The notes under the pieces are model-generated. The model saw nothing but the letters and a program-made list of their open reading frames with translations. It was not told the DNA's origin and did no database searches. From assembly GCA_005502915.1 (NCBI GenBank), contig SCMT01000001.1, positions 248,001 through 312,000 of the forward strand: a stretch of 64,000 nucleotides of DNA, in the 5' to 3' direction. A program made the translations under genes and the position numbers. Within the stretch, counting starts at the first letter, position 1; each line of letters starts with the position of its first letter. The DNA is from Lysobacteraceae bacterium 2PB. GTDB taxonomy: Bacteria > Pseudomonadota > Gammaproteobacteria > Xanthomonadales > Xanthomonadaceae. This document shows, piece by piece, positions 53,863-62,680 of the stretch.

Positions 53863-54267
53863 TCAGCGCGGCTTCTTCGCTGCCTTGCCGGGCGCGACGT
53901 GCCGGGCGAGTTCCTCGATCAGGTTGCGCACCAGCTTGCGCTGCGCGGCGGGCAGCTTGAGGAAGGCTTCGATGGCGAGCTGGTCGTGCGGATTGACCTT
54001 CCACTCGCCGCGGGCCTCGCGGACCCGCTTGTCGTCGCCGAACTGCAGTTGCTGCGGTTCGATCGACAGCATCCGCGCCAGGGCGCGGAGATTGGCCTGG
54101 CGCGGCATCGCTCGGCCGTTGAGCCAGCCGGACACCGCCTGCTGGGACACGGGCTCGCCGCCGAAGCGGGCGAGCAGCCGGACCAGTTCGGCGGGACTTT
54201 CGCTCATGCCGGCCTGGCGCAGGCCTGCGCGCAGTCGTTCGCTGAAAGCGTCTTGTTCGGTTTTCAT
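53863..54267 (-). CDS. XRE-family transcriptional regulator (paralogue 1)
   Basis: A 134-residue regulator. The HTH lies around GGEPVSQQAVSGWLNGRAMP and RQANLRALARMLSIEP (residues 35-75); the C-terminal half (LAIEAFLKLPAAQRKLVRNL) is helical and may dimerise. It is closely similar over its length to the gene at 54500-54895, so the two arose by tandem duplication. Upstream are a 13-base motif shared with the paralogue, five bases before the ATG, and an operator-like dyad at 54309-54348. Confidence 0.85.
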   Translation of the reverse strand: MKTEQDAFSERLRAGLRQAGMSESPAELVRLLARFGGEPVSQQAVSGWLNGRAMPRQANLRALARMLSIEPQQLQFGDDKRVREARGEWKVNPHDQLAIEAFLKLPAAQRKLVRNLIEELARHVAPGKAAKKPR

Positions 54268-54272
54268 GGCGC

Positions 54273-54285
54273 GACGTTAGGCCGG
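54273..54285 (-). promoter_or_regulatory. Shared 13-base element 5' of XRE paralogue 1
   Basis: CCGGCCTAACGTC on the minus strand, ending exactly five bases before the start codon; identical element and spacing before paralogue 2. TAACGT could be a -10 box of a near-leaderless promoter, or the element an operator. Confidence 0.55.
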
Positions 54286-54308
54286 CGCCAAGCCCGATGT
54301 GAAAATCG

Positions 54309-54348
54309 CTGTTGTCGATCACAGACAATCCATGTTTCGAGACAACAG
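54309..54348. promoter_or_regulatory. Operator-like dyad upstream of XRE paralogue 1
   Basis: CTGTTGTC at 54309-54316 and its exact complement GACAACAG at 54341-54348 have centres 32 bases apart (three helical turns); nested inside is TTGTC-N7-GACAA (54312-54328). Spacing and symmetry fit cooperative binding of a dimeric XRE regulator. Confidence 0.5.
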
Positions 54349-54499
54349 ACTCCTGCCGCGCATTCACGCAGGTTTCACAACCTGTCAGATGGATCAGGGT
54401 CGCAGCCGTGACGACTGTCCAGATCGCGACGGCGACACCGGAGGACACGCGCAGACGACCATACTCCGCCGTGCAGTCGCGATCACCGATGCCCTGCGC

Positions 54500-54895
54500 T
54501 CACGGCTTGCGCCCGTTCGCCGCCGATTTCACGAATTCGTCGATCAGGTGCCGGAGCAGCTTGCGCTGCGCGGTCGGCAACTGCAGGAAGGCCTCGATCG
54601 CCAGCTGATCGCGTGGATCCAGCCGCCATTCGCCCTTGCCTTCGCGCACGCGCCTGGCGTCGTCGCCGTACTGGAGCTGCTGCGGCTCCATCGACAGCAT
54701 CTTCGCCAGCGCCCTCAGATTGGCCTGCCTTGGCATCGCGCGCCCCTTCAGCCAGCCGGAGACGGCTTGCTGCGAGACCGGCTCCCCGCCGAATCGGGCC
54801 AGCAGTCGCACCAGTTCGACGGGACTCTCCCCGAGGCCCGCCCGTTGCAGGGCAGCGCGCAGCCGTTCGCTGAACGCGACTTGTTCATTCCTCAT
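54500..54895 (-). CDS. XRE-family transcriptional regulator (paralogue 2)
   Basis: A 131-residue paralogue of the preceding gene, matching it along nearly all its length (shared segments include ELVRLLARFGGEPVSQQAVS and AMPRQANLRALA). The ATG at 54895 is chosen over a GTG one codon earlier because the shared 13-base upstream element is then five bases away in both genes. It is divergent from the large Res-like gene starting at 55001, 105 bases away, so it is the natural candidate regulator of that gene. Confidence 0.83.
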   Translation of the reverse strand: MRNEQVAFSERLRAALQRAGLGESPVELVRLLARFGGEPVSQQAVSGWLKGRAMPRQANLRALAKMLSMEPQQLQYGDDARRVREGKGEWRLDPRDQLAIEAFLQLPTAQRKLLRHLIDEFVKSAANGRKP

Positions 54896-54900
54896 CACCT

Positions 54901-54913
54901 GACGTTAGGCCGG
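54901..54913 (-). promoter_or_regulatory. Shared 13-base element 5' of XRE paralogue 2
   Basis: CCGGCCTAACGTC on the minus strand, identical to the element at 54273-54285 and again five bases before the ATG. It borders the AT-rich divergent promoter region (54925-54967). Confidence 0.55.
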
Positions 54914-55000
54914 TGCACGCCGGCATTGGAAATTTATGATTTGTACAGTATCAAACTTTTTGTTACGGTGCAGGCCCACATCGAGCACGGAGAGCAGGCG

Positions 55001-57355
55001 ATGGCAGGCGGGCATGGACGCGGGCGCATGGGCAGGACGGGACGGGCCGACAACGGGCGCGGCGGGTCGGGCGCCCCGCCATCGGCGACACGGGACGCGG
55101 CACGGGATGGCGCGCGGGCCGCACCAGCGCGCTGCCCGCCCCTGGGCGACCTGCATGCCTCGCAGCTCCAGGCCGTGCTCGGCTATCGCGCGAAGGCCCT
55201 GCTGGCCGAACTCGAACAGCCGCACGGGCATCGCCAGGCCCGCGCAGGCACCGCCCTGGCCGACCGGCTGACACCGACCTCCGCCGCCCTGCTGCGCTGG
55301 TGGTTCGCCAGCGCGATCTCGCGCACGCGCGAGGACAACTTCCACCCCGGACAGCGCGAAGCGATCCTGCATGTCGTGCTCGCGCACGAGGTGTTCGGGG
55401 AGTGCGATCCGCGGCGGCTGTCGCAGCTGGCGGGCATGGCCGACCCGGCGCGCATGGCATCGCCCGCCGTGCCGCGCGACATGCGCCTGAGCCTGCGAAG
55501 CGCGCCGGCCTGCGGCCAGCGCTGGGTGCTGCAGGCGCTGCTGGTCTGGCAGTGGGCGAACCACATGGCCGCACGCGCCGCCGGCCGGGAAGACACGCGC
55601 TTCAGCGACCGGTTCTCCGTGCTGGTGCCGGCGACGCACCGCCAGCGCTGGGAGGACGCACTGCTCGGCCCGGTCGCCCTGGCCCGGCTGCGCACGGTCG
55701 GCGACACCAGCCTGCTGCGCCGGATGCGCCTGTTCCTGCCCCCGGCGCTGCGCGCGCCGTTCCGGTTCTGGCTGCTGATGCAGGCCTGCGCAGGCGACGC
55801 CCTGCGCGTGATGGCCGAGGACACGGCGGAGGCCACCGCGACGCTGGTCGCGGGGCGCGGCCCGCGCCTGGCCTGCGGGCTGCCCGCCCCCGTCTTCACC
55901 GGCACCGGTGCGGTGCCGCTGCAGGCGCCGCCGAGCCTGCGCGTGACCTGGCTGGAGGGTGCGCAGACGCCCCCCGGTGACGATGACGCTCGCCACGGCG
56001 CCTGCATCGCCGACTTCGGGCACGCGCGCGCGATCCGCTACGGCGTCGCGAAACTGCCGGTGCTCGCCTGTGCCGCATCGCGACTGCCCCTGCGCGATCC
56101 AGCGACGGATCCCGGCAGGCGTCACGGCGCGCGTCCGACACTGCGTCGCGACCACGGCGCGCAGCTGCGCCTGGGGCTGCGCGCACTCGCGCAGCGCACC
56201 GCCGGCTTCGCATCGATCGATCCCGACCGGATGCCGCGCATGCGCGTGCTCTGCGACCGTCCGGAATTGCTGCGTGCAGCCCGGTCATGCCTGCGCGGCA
56301 TGGGCGTGGCCGCACGCGACCTCGCGGCCACGGGCACGGATGCAGGCGAAACCCCGCATCGCACGCGCATCGAGATCGCCCTGCTGTCGGGCTCGACGTC
56401 CTGTCCGTCGCCCGATCCGCGCGTCTGCGTGCTGGTGGTCCTGCGCAGCCAGGCACCCGGCGCCGGGGAACGCGCACCCGCGCAGGCGCTGGGTACGCCG
56501 GCGCTGTGGCCGGAGCCTGAACTGGCGCGGCTGCGCGCGGCGAACCGCGAACGCGCGGCCTTCGGCCAGCCACCGGACACGCTGCTCGACGTGCTGACCG
56601 TGGTCGAACATGTCGATGCCCTGCGGCTATACGCGCCATGGCGACAGCTCGGCCTGGCCGTGCTGGACCCGCGCGCGCCCGAGACGGTGGCCTCGATCGG
56701 CGATGTCGTTGCCGCGCCCCTGCGCACGGATGCCGCGCGCTTCGAGATCGTCCTGCCACCGATGTGCGCGGACATCGCGGCGCTGCAAACGCCCGAGCGC
56801 CAGTCGGCCCTGCCGCATCGCCTGATGCGCGCCAGCCGCTCGCTGCCGGTGCGCAAGTCGATCCACCTGCGCGCCGGCTGGGACGAGGACGACAACGGCC
56901 TGCGGCGCGGCTTCATCGAAGCGGCGGAACTCGACCCACGCATCGACAGCCACTGCCTGCTCGATCCGCGACGCCAGGCCAGCCGACATCGCGACACGCT
57001 GCTCGCGCTGGGCATGGACGGGCGCGGGCGCGTCGATGCGCTGGCCCGGACACAGACGCACGTGTTCCTCATCGAATTCATGGCGGACCGGCCCGGCGGC
57101 ACGCCGCAGGACGACGGCGGCGAGCGCGCATTGCGGCTGTGGCGACGGCGCACCAACACCTTGCCCGCAGAACAGCGCGACCACCGGCTGTGGCGCCGGG
57201 TGAAGCTGCAGGCGCCCCTGTTCTGGTCGTGCAAGCGCCACGGCGTGCCGCTGAGCGCGCTGCTCGAAGCGCTGGCCGACACCCGCAGCCTGATCGTGCC
57301 GACCGTCGCACCGGCCCAGGCCGCCGGCATGGTGTCGCCCGCGCCTGCAGGTTGA
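55001..57355 (+). CDS. Diverged type III restriction Res-like protein lacking Walker A
   Basis: A 784-residue protein that aligns by eye with the layout of type III restriction (Res) / DEAD-helicase-type restriction proteins. LLRWWFASAISRTREDNFHP and GQREAILHVVLAHEVFG (about 97-133) match the region before motif I; the next segment has SAPACGQRWVLQALLVWQ (167-184) where Res proteins have ATGTGKTxVLQALLxWQ, so the Walker A glycine-lysine-threonine is lost. Near the C-terminus, ERALRLWRRRTNTL and LWRRVKLQAPLFW resemble the tail after the Res nuclease domain, but the PD-(D/E)xK-like core (RVDALARTQTHVFLIEF) lacks clear catalytic residues. So a non-catalytic descendant is likely. Ribosome site GGAGAGCAGG precedes ATG 55001. 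Very Arg/Ala-rich N-terminus. No methyltransferase (Mod) gene is near. Confidence 0.5.
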   Translation: MAGGHGRGRMGRTGRADNGRGGSGAPPSATRDAARDGARAAPARCPPLGDLHASQLQAVLGYRAKALLAELEQPHGHRQARAGTALADRLTPTSAALLRWWFASAISRTREDNFHPGQREAILHVVLAHEVFGECDPRRLSQLAGMADPARMASPAVPRDMRLSLRSAPACGQRWVLQALLVWQWANHMAARAAGREDTRFSDRFSVLVPATHRQRWEDALLGPVALARLRTVGDTSLLRRMRLFLPPALRAPFRFWLLMQACAGDALRVMAEDTAEATATLVAGRGPRLACGLPAPVFTGTGAVPLQAPPSLRVTWLEGAQTPPGDDDARHGACIADFGHARAIRYGVAKLPVLACAASRLPLRDPATDPGRRHGARPTLRRDHGAQLRLGLRALAQRTAGFASIDPDRMPRMRVLCDRPELLRAARSCLRGMGVAARDLAATGTDAGETPHRTRIEIALLSGSTSCPSPDPRVCVLVVLRSQAPGAGERAPAQALGTPALWPEPELARLRAANRERAAFGQPPDTLLDVLTVVEHVDALRLYAPWRQLGLAVLDPRAPETVASIGDVVAAPLRTDAARFEIVLPPMCADIAALQTPERQSALPHRLMRASRSLPVRKSIHLRAGWDEDDNGLRRGFIEAAELDPRIDSHCLLDPRRQASRHRDTLLALGMDGRGRVDALARTQTHVFLIEFMADRPGGTPQDDGGERALRLWRRRTNTLPAEQRDHRLWRRVKLQAPLFWSCKRHGVPLSALLEALADTRSLIVPTVAPAQAAGMVSPAPAG

Positions 57356-57440
57356 CCCTGCTCGCACGGCCCGCACCGCGGCGACAGCCCGCGCCGGCGT
57401 CTGCTAGGCTGCGGCGATCGACGAAAGCCCCGGGGCACGC

Positions 57441-59360
57441 ATGGCGTACAACCAGTTCGAACTGCTGCGGCAACGCCGGTTCCTGCCGTTCTTCGTGGTC
57501 CAGTCGCTGGGCGCCTTCAACGACAACGTCTACCGCCAGGCCATCATCGGCCTGCTCGCGTCGATCGGGCTGTCGGCCAGCCAGCAGTCGATGTACACCA
57601 ACCTCGCCCCGGCGCTGTTCATCCTGCCGTTCTTCCTGTTCTCGGCCACCGCCGGGCAGATCGCCGAGAAGCTGGAGAAGTCGCGGCTGATCCGCATCAC
57701 CACCACGATGGAGATCGTGATCATGTCGGTGGCGGCGACAGGCTTCCTGCTGCAGAACATGCCGCTGCTGCTGGTCGCGCTGTTCGGCACCGGCCTGCAG
57801 TCGGCGCTGTTCGGGCCGGTGAAATACTCGATCCTGCCCTCGGTGCTCAAGCCCGAGGAACTGACCGGCGGCAATGGCCTGGTCGAGATGGGCACCTCGA
57901 TCTCCATCCTCATCGGCATGTTCGCCGGCGGCCTGATCTTCGAACTGGCCGGCAGCCACGGCCCGGAAACCGCCGCTGCCGCGATCGTCGCGCTGGCGAT
58001 CACCGGCAACCTCGTCAGCCGGATGATTCCGCCGGTGGACGCCGGCATGCCGGACCTGAAGGTCAACATCAACCCGATCCCGGAATCGCGCCGGGTGATG
58101 GCACTGGCCAAGAAACAGCTGGCCGTGCGCAATTCGATGCTCGGCGTGTCGTGGTTCTGGTTCTTCGGGACCATGCTCACCGCGCAGATGCTGACCTATG
58201 CGCAGGTCAACCTCGGCGGCACCGCGTCGCTGTACCTGCTGCCGCTGGCGCTGTTCTCGATCGGCACCGGCATCGGCTCGCTGCTGTGCGAGAAGCTGTC
58301 GGCGCGCACGGTCGAGATCGGCCTGGTGCCGCTGGGCGCGTTCGGCATGAGCGCGTTCCTGCTCGACCTGTACTTCGCGCGCCCCGACGCCGCCGTCGCC
58401 ACCGGGCTGACCCTCGCCGAGTTCGTGCGCGCGCCGGGCAGCCTGCGGATCATGATCGACTTCACCGGCATCGGCCTGTTCGCCGGCATCTTCATCGTGC
58501 CGCTGTTCGCGCTGATCCAGAGTCGCACGCCGAAGCAGGAGATCTCGCGCGTCATCTCGGCGGTGAACATCCAGAACGCGATGTTCATCGTGCTCGCCGC
58601 CGTCGCCGGCATCGCCCTGCAGATGGAATCGTTCAAGGTCGGCGACACCGTCGTGCCGATGCCCGGCCTGAGCATCCCGCAGCTGTTCCTGTGCCTGGCG
58701 ATCGCCAACACCCTGGTCGCGATCTGGATCTTCACGATCGTGCCGGAATTCCTGATGCGCTTCCTCAGCTGGGTGCTGGTGCGCGCGCTGTACCGGCTGG
58801 AGCTGCATGGCATCGAGAAGCACGTGCCGGACGAAGGCCCGGCGCTGATCATCTGCAACCACGTCACCTACATGGACGCGCTGATCCTCTCGGCGAGCAT
58901 CCCGCGCCCGGTGCGCTTCGTCATGTACTACAGGATCTTCAACATCCCGGTGATGCGCTGGATCTTCCGCACCGGCAAGGCGATCCCGATCGCCGGCGCG
59001 AAGGAAGACCCGGAGATCATGCGCAAGGCCTTCGACGCTGTCGACGCCGCGCTGGCCGAAGGCGAGATCGTCTGCATCTTCCCCGAAGGCGCGCTGACGA
59101 AGGACGGCCACATCGCCCCGTTCAAGGGCGGCGTGGAGAAGATCCTCGAACGCCGTCCAGTGCCGGTGGTGCCGATGGCGCTGCGCAACATGTGGACGAG
59201 CATGTGGAGCAAGCGCGACGGACGCCTCGCCCGGATGCGCGTGCCGCGTCGCTTCCGCGCGCACATCGAGGTGGCGGCCAGCGAGCCCGTGCCTGGCCGC
59301 GAGGCGAGCGCCGCCGGACTCGAAGCCCGCGTCCGCGCGCTGCGCGGCGACGCGCCCTGA
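57441..59360 (+). CDS. Fused lysophospholipid transporter (LplT/MFS) and PlsC-type acyltransferase
   Basis: A 639-residue inner-membrane protein with two parts. Residues 1-430 form a 12-helix MFS transporter of the LplT type (start NQFELLRQRRFLPFFVVQSLGAFNDN in parts: FLPFFVVQSLGAFNDN). Residues 435-639 are a lysophosphatidate/lysophospholipid acyltransferase with HX4D at His474-Asp479 (NHVTYMD) and the FPEGALTKDG motif. The combination brings lysophospholipids inward and re-acylates them. The acyl-ACP ligase (AMP-binding) domain of the three-part Aas fusions is absent here, so another enzyme must supply acyl donor. Confidence 0.9.
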   Translation: MAYNQFELLRQRRFLPFFVVQSLGAFNDNVYRQAIIGLLASIGLSASQQSMYTNLAPALFILPFFLFSATAGQIAEKLEKSRLIRITTTMEIVIMSVAATGFLLQNMPLLLVALFGTGLQSALFGPVKYSILPSVLKPEELTGGNGLVEMGTSISILIGMFAGGLIFELAGSHGPETAAAAIVALAITGNLVSRMIPPVDAGMPDLKVNINPIPESRRVMALAKKQLAVRNSMLGVSWFWFFGTMLTAQMLTYAQVNLGGTASLYLLPLALFSIGTGIGSLLCEKLSARTVEIGLVPLGAFGMSAFLLDLYFARPDAAVATGLTLAEFVRAPGSLRIMIDFTGIGLFAGIFIVPLFALIQSRTPKQEISRVISAVNIQNAMFIVLAAVAGIALQMESFKVGDTVVPMPGLSIPQLFLCLAIANTLVAIWIFTIVPEFLMRFLSWVLVRALYRLELHGIEKHVPDEGPALIICNHVTYMDALILSASIPRPVRFVMYYRIFNIPVMRWIFRTGKAIPIAGAKEDPEIMRKAFDAVDAALAEGEIVCIFPEGALTKDGHIAPFKGGVEKILERRPVPVVPMALRNMWTSMWSKRDGRLARMRVPRRFRAHIEVAASEPVPGREASAAGLEARVRALRGDAP

Positions 59361-59488
59361 GCGCCATGGCTGCGCCGCCATCGACGGCCGGGCCGTACGC
59401 AAGCGTTTGCGCTGCGCCACGGATTCGGCACAATGCAGGCTGAACACCCGCCTCCGGGCGCCCACCATCCTCATCACGGAGAGTCCGC

Positions 59489-59830
59489 ATGAACGCGTAC
59501 AGCGCGCCCGGCAAGATCCCGAACCACCTCGCATGGGCCATCGTGTCCACGATCTTCAGCTTCTGCCTGTGCTGCGGCATCCCGGGCCTGTTCACCGGCA
59601 TCGCCGCGATCGTCTTCGCCGCCAAGGTGAATTCGAAGTTGAACGCAGGCGACCTCGAAGGCGCCCGCCAGGCCTCGAACACGGCCAAGATCCTGTGCTG
59701 GATCACCACGGCCTGCGCGATCATCGGCATCGGCTACGCGATCTTCAACATTTCCACGCTGGGCATGGACGGCTTCCGCGAGGCGATCGAGCAGGGCATC
59801 CAGGAAGCCCAGCGCAACCAGGGCGGCTGA
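59489..59830 (+). CDS. CD225/dispanin-family membrane protein
   Basis: A 113-residue protein with two hydrophobic segments (about 15-45 and 70-92) separated by a short soluble loop. The pattern PNHLAWAIVSTIFSFCLCCG then AAKVNSKLNAGDLEGARQAS, followed by AKILCWI, is the CD225 (dispanin) family, the same fold as interferon-induced IFITM proteins: the first membrane segment, the basic loop with GD-x2-A-x2-AS, and the second segment. Function in bacteria is unknown. The adjacent DUF2752 gene starts three bases after its stop. Confidence 0.85.
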   Translation: MNAYSAPGKIPNHLAWAIVSTIFSFCLCCGIPGLFTGIAAIVFAAKVNSKLNAGDLEGARQASNTAKILCWITTACAIIGIGYAIFNISTLGMDGFREAIEQGIQEAQRNQGG

Positions 59831-59833
59831 TCG

Positions 59834-60262
59834 ATGCAGGCATACGCCACGACGCCCTCGACGAAGGTGATCGTCGCGCAGGCGGCGACGCTCGCGGTCG
59901 CGGGCGTCGCCGGCGTGCTGCTGCTGCGCGTTTTCGATCCGGTCGCCAACAGCGGCCTGTTCCCGCAATGCCCGTTCCACGCACTGACCGGAGGGTGGTG
60001 CATCGGCTGCGGGATGACCCGCGCCCTGCACGCGCTGGCCCATTTCGACCTGCCGCGCGCGTTCTCGATGAATCCGTTGATGGTGCTGTTGCTGCTGCTG
60101 TCGCCGGCGATGCTGGCCTGGTACTGGGGCTGGCGTCCGCGCGCGCTCGCACCGCTGATGCGGTTGATGGGCGAACCGAAGTTCTGGCTGGTGCTGCTGC
60201 CCGGCTACATGCTGCTGCGCAACCTGCCGTGGTGGCCGTTCACGCTGCTCGCGCCCGGCTGA
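59834..60262 (+). CDS. DUF2752 membrane protein
   Basis: A 142-residue protein with the DUF2752 core CPFHALTGGWCIGCGMTRAL HALAHFD read in two pieces: CPFHALTGGWCIGCGMTRAL and the following helix. The C-x2-C-G-M-T-R element and the Cys before it are characteristic. Three to four hydrophobic segments. DUF2752 genes are often next to CD225 or TM2 genes, as here; function unknown. Confidence 0.88.
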   Translation: MQAYATTPSTKVIVAQAATLAVAGVAGVLLLRVFDPVANSGLFPQCPFHALTGGWCIGCGMTRALHALAHFDLPRAFSMNPLMVLLLLLSPAMLAWYWGWRPRALAPLMRLMGEPKFWLVLLPGYMLLRNLPWWPFTLLAPG

Positions 60263-60301
60263 CGCGGCAGCGTTCATCGACGAGCGATTAACGTGCCGGA
60301 C

Positions 60302-60955
60302 ATGCCTGCCGTCCTTCGCCTGTCCTTCGCCGCGTGCCTGCTGTCCGCCGCGTCCTTCCTGCCTGTTCCGTCCACGAGCGCACAGACGCCCAGGCTCAAC
60401 CGTTGCGTGGCGCCCAACGGCGACACCGTCTATACCGACCGGCGCTGCGACGAGATCGGCGCGCAATCGCGCAGCCTGCGCTCGCCGACCGGCGCCACCC
60501 TGTCCACGCGACGCATGGCCTGCGCGCGCACGCTGCAGGATCTGGTCCACGAGATCTCGGCCGCGATCGACAACCGCGACGTGAACCGTCTCGGCGCGGT
60601 CTATCACTGGGTCGGGCACGACGATGCCAGCGGCGCCAAGGTCTACGACCGCCTGCAGGCCATCGTCGATCGACCGCTCGTCGACATCGCACCGCTGCGC
60701 GCGAGCGCGCCGGTGGAGGACGCCCCGCCGATCGCGGCGCCATCGCCCGAATCGAACGCAGCGTTGCCCTCTGCGCCTGCGACGCCCGGCACGGCCGCCG
60801 AGAGCGCAGGCACCGATATCGCCCCACCACCACGTCCCGTGCGTCGCGCGCCCTACGGCCTGCGCCTGCAGCAGACCCTGCGCAACAGCGCGACGCCGTC
60901 GCGCACCGACCTGCGCCTGCAGCGCCATTTCGACTGCTGGTGGATCACGTTCTGA
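60302..60955 (+). CDS. Secreted DUF4124-like protein
   Basis: A 217-residue exported protein. A signal peptide (about 1-27, ending TSA) is followed by LNRCVAPNGDTVYTDRRCDE, a DUF4124-like motif (a start-codon-proximal N-G-D-T-V-Y-T-D pattern seen in proteins of this class). The rest contains a helical part (residues 70-125) with no recognised domain and a proline-rich stretch. The GTG at 60293 is an alternative start; ATG at 60302 gives the better signal peptide. Confidence 0.6.
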   Translation: MPAVLRLSFAACLLSAASFLPVPSTSAQTPRLNRCVAPNGDTVYTDRRCDEIGAQSRSLRSPTGATLSTRRMACARTLQDLVHEISAAIDNRDVNRLGAVYHWVGHDDASGAKVYDRLQAIVDRPLVDIAPLRASAPVEDAPPIAAPSPESNAALPSAPATPGTAAESAGTDIAPPPRPVRRAPYGLRLQQTLRNSATPSRTDLRLQRHFDCWWITF

Positions 60956-61135
60956 GACAGTGATCGCGACGCCGGCCGCGATGCTGCGCTGCAGCTTGCA
61001 CCGGCCTCGCGGGCGTGAAAACCATGCCGCCGGGCAAGGGGCCCGGGCCTGCATTCCACGACACCACCATCCGCTTCGGTATCGCACCCTTCGGCCTGGG
61101 CGCCGCGGTGCCGGAGATCAGGGAGAGATCGACCG

Positions 61136-62389
61136 ATGAAGCGTTCCATTCTGTTCACCGCGCTCGGCGCGGTGGCGCTGCTTGGCCTTGCCGCAACCGC
61201 GACCCAGGCCGCACGCACCCCGCTGTTCACCGCATCGAAAGCCGCCGCCGGCATCACCGGCGATGTCAGCTACCGCGCGCTGTCCGACAACCGCACCACC
61301 GAATCGCTGCAGATCGTGCGCGCCGATGCCGGCATGATCAACGCGAACACCGATCGCCTGCCGCTCGGCCTGGGCGACATGGGCACCGCGTACCGCCAGT
61401 ACAGCAAGCGCAATCCCGATGGCACCGAAGTGTGGTACGGCACGCTGGGCAAGGGCTTCGGCCTGGCCGACGCGCTGCGCCACAAGGCCACCGGCGAAAT
61501 CGCCGACGACCCGAACAATTCGGTGATGATCGTGCGCAACGGCGACAAGCTGACCGGCACGATCCGCGCGAAGGGCCAGCTCTACAGCCTGCGTCCGCTG
61601 CGTTCCGGCGGCCACGCCATCGTGCGCGTCAACGAAGCGAAGATGCCGGCGGATCATCCGGCCGCCTACGGCTTCCTGCCGCGCATCGAGATGGGCAACG
61701 CAGCGAAGACCAACGGTCGCGCCAGCATCGCCGCCAGCACGATCCGTGTCCTCGTGGCCTACACGCCGTCGGCCGCCACCGCCAGCGGCGACATTACCGG
61801 CCTGATCAACCTCGCCATCGCCGAGACCAACCAGGGCTACGCCAACAGCGGCGTCGACATCAGCGTGCAGCTGGCCTCGTCGGTGCGCGTGACGTACACC
61901 GAATCCGGCAGCTTCAGCACCGATCTGTCGCGCTTCCGCGGCACCACCGACGGCTACATGGATTCGATCCACACCACGCGCAACAGTACCGCCGCCGACG
62001 TCGGCGTGCTGATCATCAACAACAGCTCGTCCTGCGGCCTGGCCTCGGGCATCGGCTCCACCGCCGCTTCCGCCTTCGCGGCCGTGCACTACAGCTGCGC
62101 CACCGGCTACTACTCGTTCGGCCACGAGATCGGGCACCTGCAGTCCGCGCGCCACGACATCGCCACCGACGGCTCGCTGACGCCGTATGCCTACGGTCAC
62201 GGCTACCGTTCGCCGACCAATGCCTGGCGCACGATCATGGCCTACAACTGCTCGCCGAGCTGCCCGCGCATCAACTACTGGTCCAACCCCGCCAGGACCT
62301 ACGGCGGCCAGGCCATGGGCAACACCACGCGGGCGCACAACCAGCGCGTGCTCAACAACACGGCCGCGACCATCGCCGCCTTCCGCTGA
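61136..62389 (+). CDS. Peptidyl-Asp metalloendopeptidase (M72), copy 1
   Basis: A 417-residue exported metzincin, M72 type, first described for peptidyl-Asp metalloendopeptidase of Pseudomonas fragi; family members cut before Asp or Glu residues. Signal peptide about 1-25 (ATATQA); propeptide to about 190. Zinc site HEIGHLQSARHD at His330, 334 and 340: the usual metzincin glycine is replaced by serine (HExxHxxSxxH). The Met-turn follows in RTIMAYNC. The neighbour at 62681 is a closely related tandem copy. Confidence 0.88.
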   Translation: MKRSILFTALGAVALLGLAATATQAARTPLFTASKAAAGITGDVSYRALSDNRTTESLQIVRADAGMINANTDRLPLGLGDMGTAYRQYSKRNPDGTEVWYGTLGKGFGLADALRHKATGEIADDPNNSVMIVRNGDKLTGTIRAKGQLYSLRPLRSGGHAIVRVNEAKMPADHPAAYGFLPRIEMGNAAKTNGRASIAASTIRVLVAYTPSAATASGDITGLINLAIAETNQGYANSGVDISVQLASSVRVTYTESGSFSTDLSRFRGTTDGYMDSIHTTRNSTAADVGVLIINNSSSCGLASGIGSTAASAFAAVHYSCATGYYSFGHEIGHLQSARHDIATDGSLTPYAYGHGYRSPTNAWRTIMAYNCSPSCPRINYWSNPARTYGGQAMGNTTRAHNQRVLNNTAATIAAFR

Positions 62390-62428
62390 GCCTGCACGAT
62401 ACATCGCGGTGACGCGAGCGCATCGATC

Positions 62429-62460
62429 ACGAAGACGGGGCCTCATGGTCCCGTCTTCGT
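62429..62460 (+). terminator. Terminator after M72 copy 1
   Basis: Perfect 11-bp stem ACGAAGACGGG/CCCGTCTTCGT with a ten-base loop, 39 bases after the stop codon. It indicates that the two M72 genes have separate transcripts. Confidence 0.7.
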
Positions 62461-62500
62461 GTTGTCTCGACCTTCGTTCGTGGCGCGGACACGCTGAAAA

Positions 62501-62523
62501 GACACGACACAGGACACGACACA
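62501..62523. repeat. Direct repeat upstream of M72 copy 2
   Basis: GACACGACACA occurs twice, at 62501 and 62513, 12 bases apart, about 160 bases before the second M72 gene. It may be an operator or chance. Confidence 0.35.
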
Positions 62524-62680
62524 CCACCTGACGAACGGTGCTTGCGGGCCTGCGCCTGCACGCGCAGGATCGTCATGGGCAAGGCGGACGGGCCATCCTC
62601 ATCACGGATCGAGCACCTGGAACTGCCCATCGCATCACGGCTCGGACGCCGCAGTTCCTGGTTGCAGGGAGACGCAACGC

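Noticed and set aside
54299-55000. N-terminal extension of the Res-like protein to an in-frame ATG at 54299
   Set aside because: The extension would run through the XRE gene on the other strand and its promoter region; the ATG at 55001 has a good ribosome site.
62421-62435. ATCACGA upstream of the second M72 protease as a further member of the array regulon
   Set aside because: Only one copy is present, without the 11-base repetition, and it lies at the edge of a terminator hairpin.
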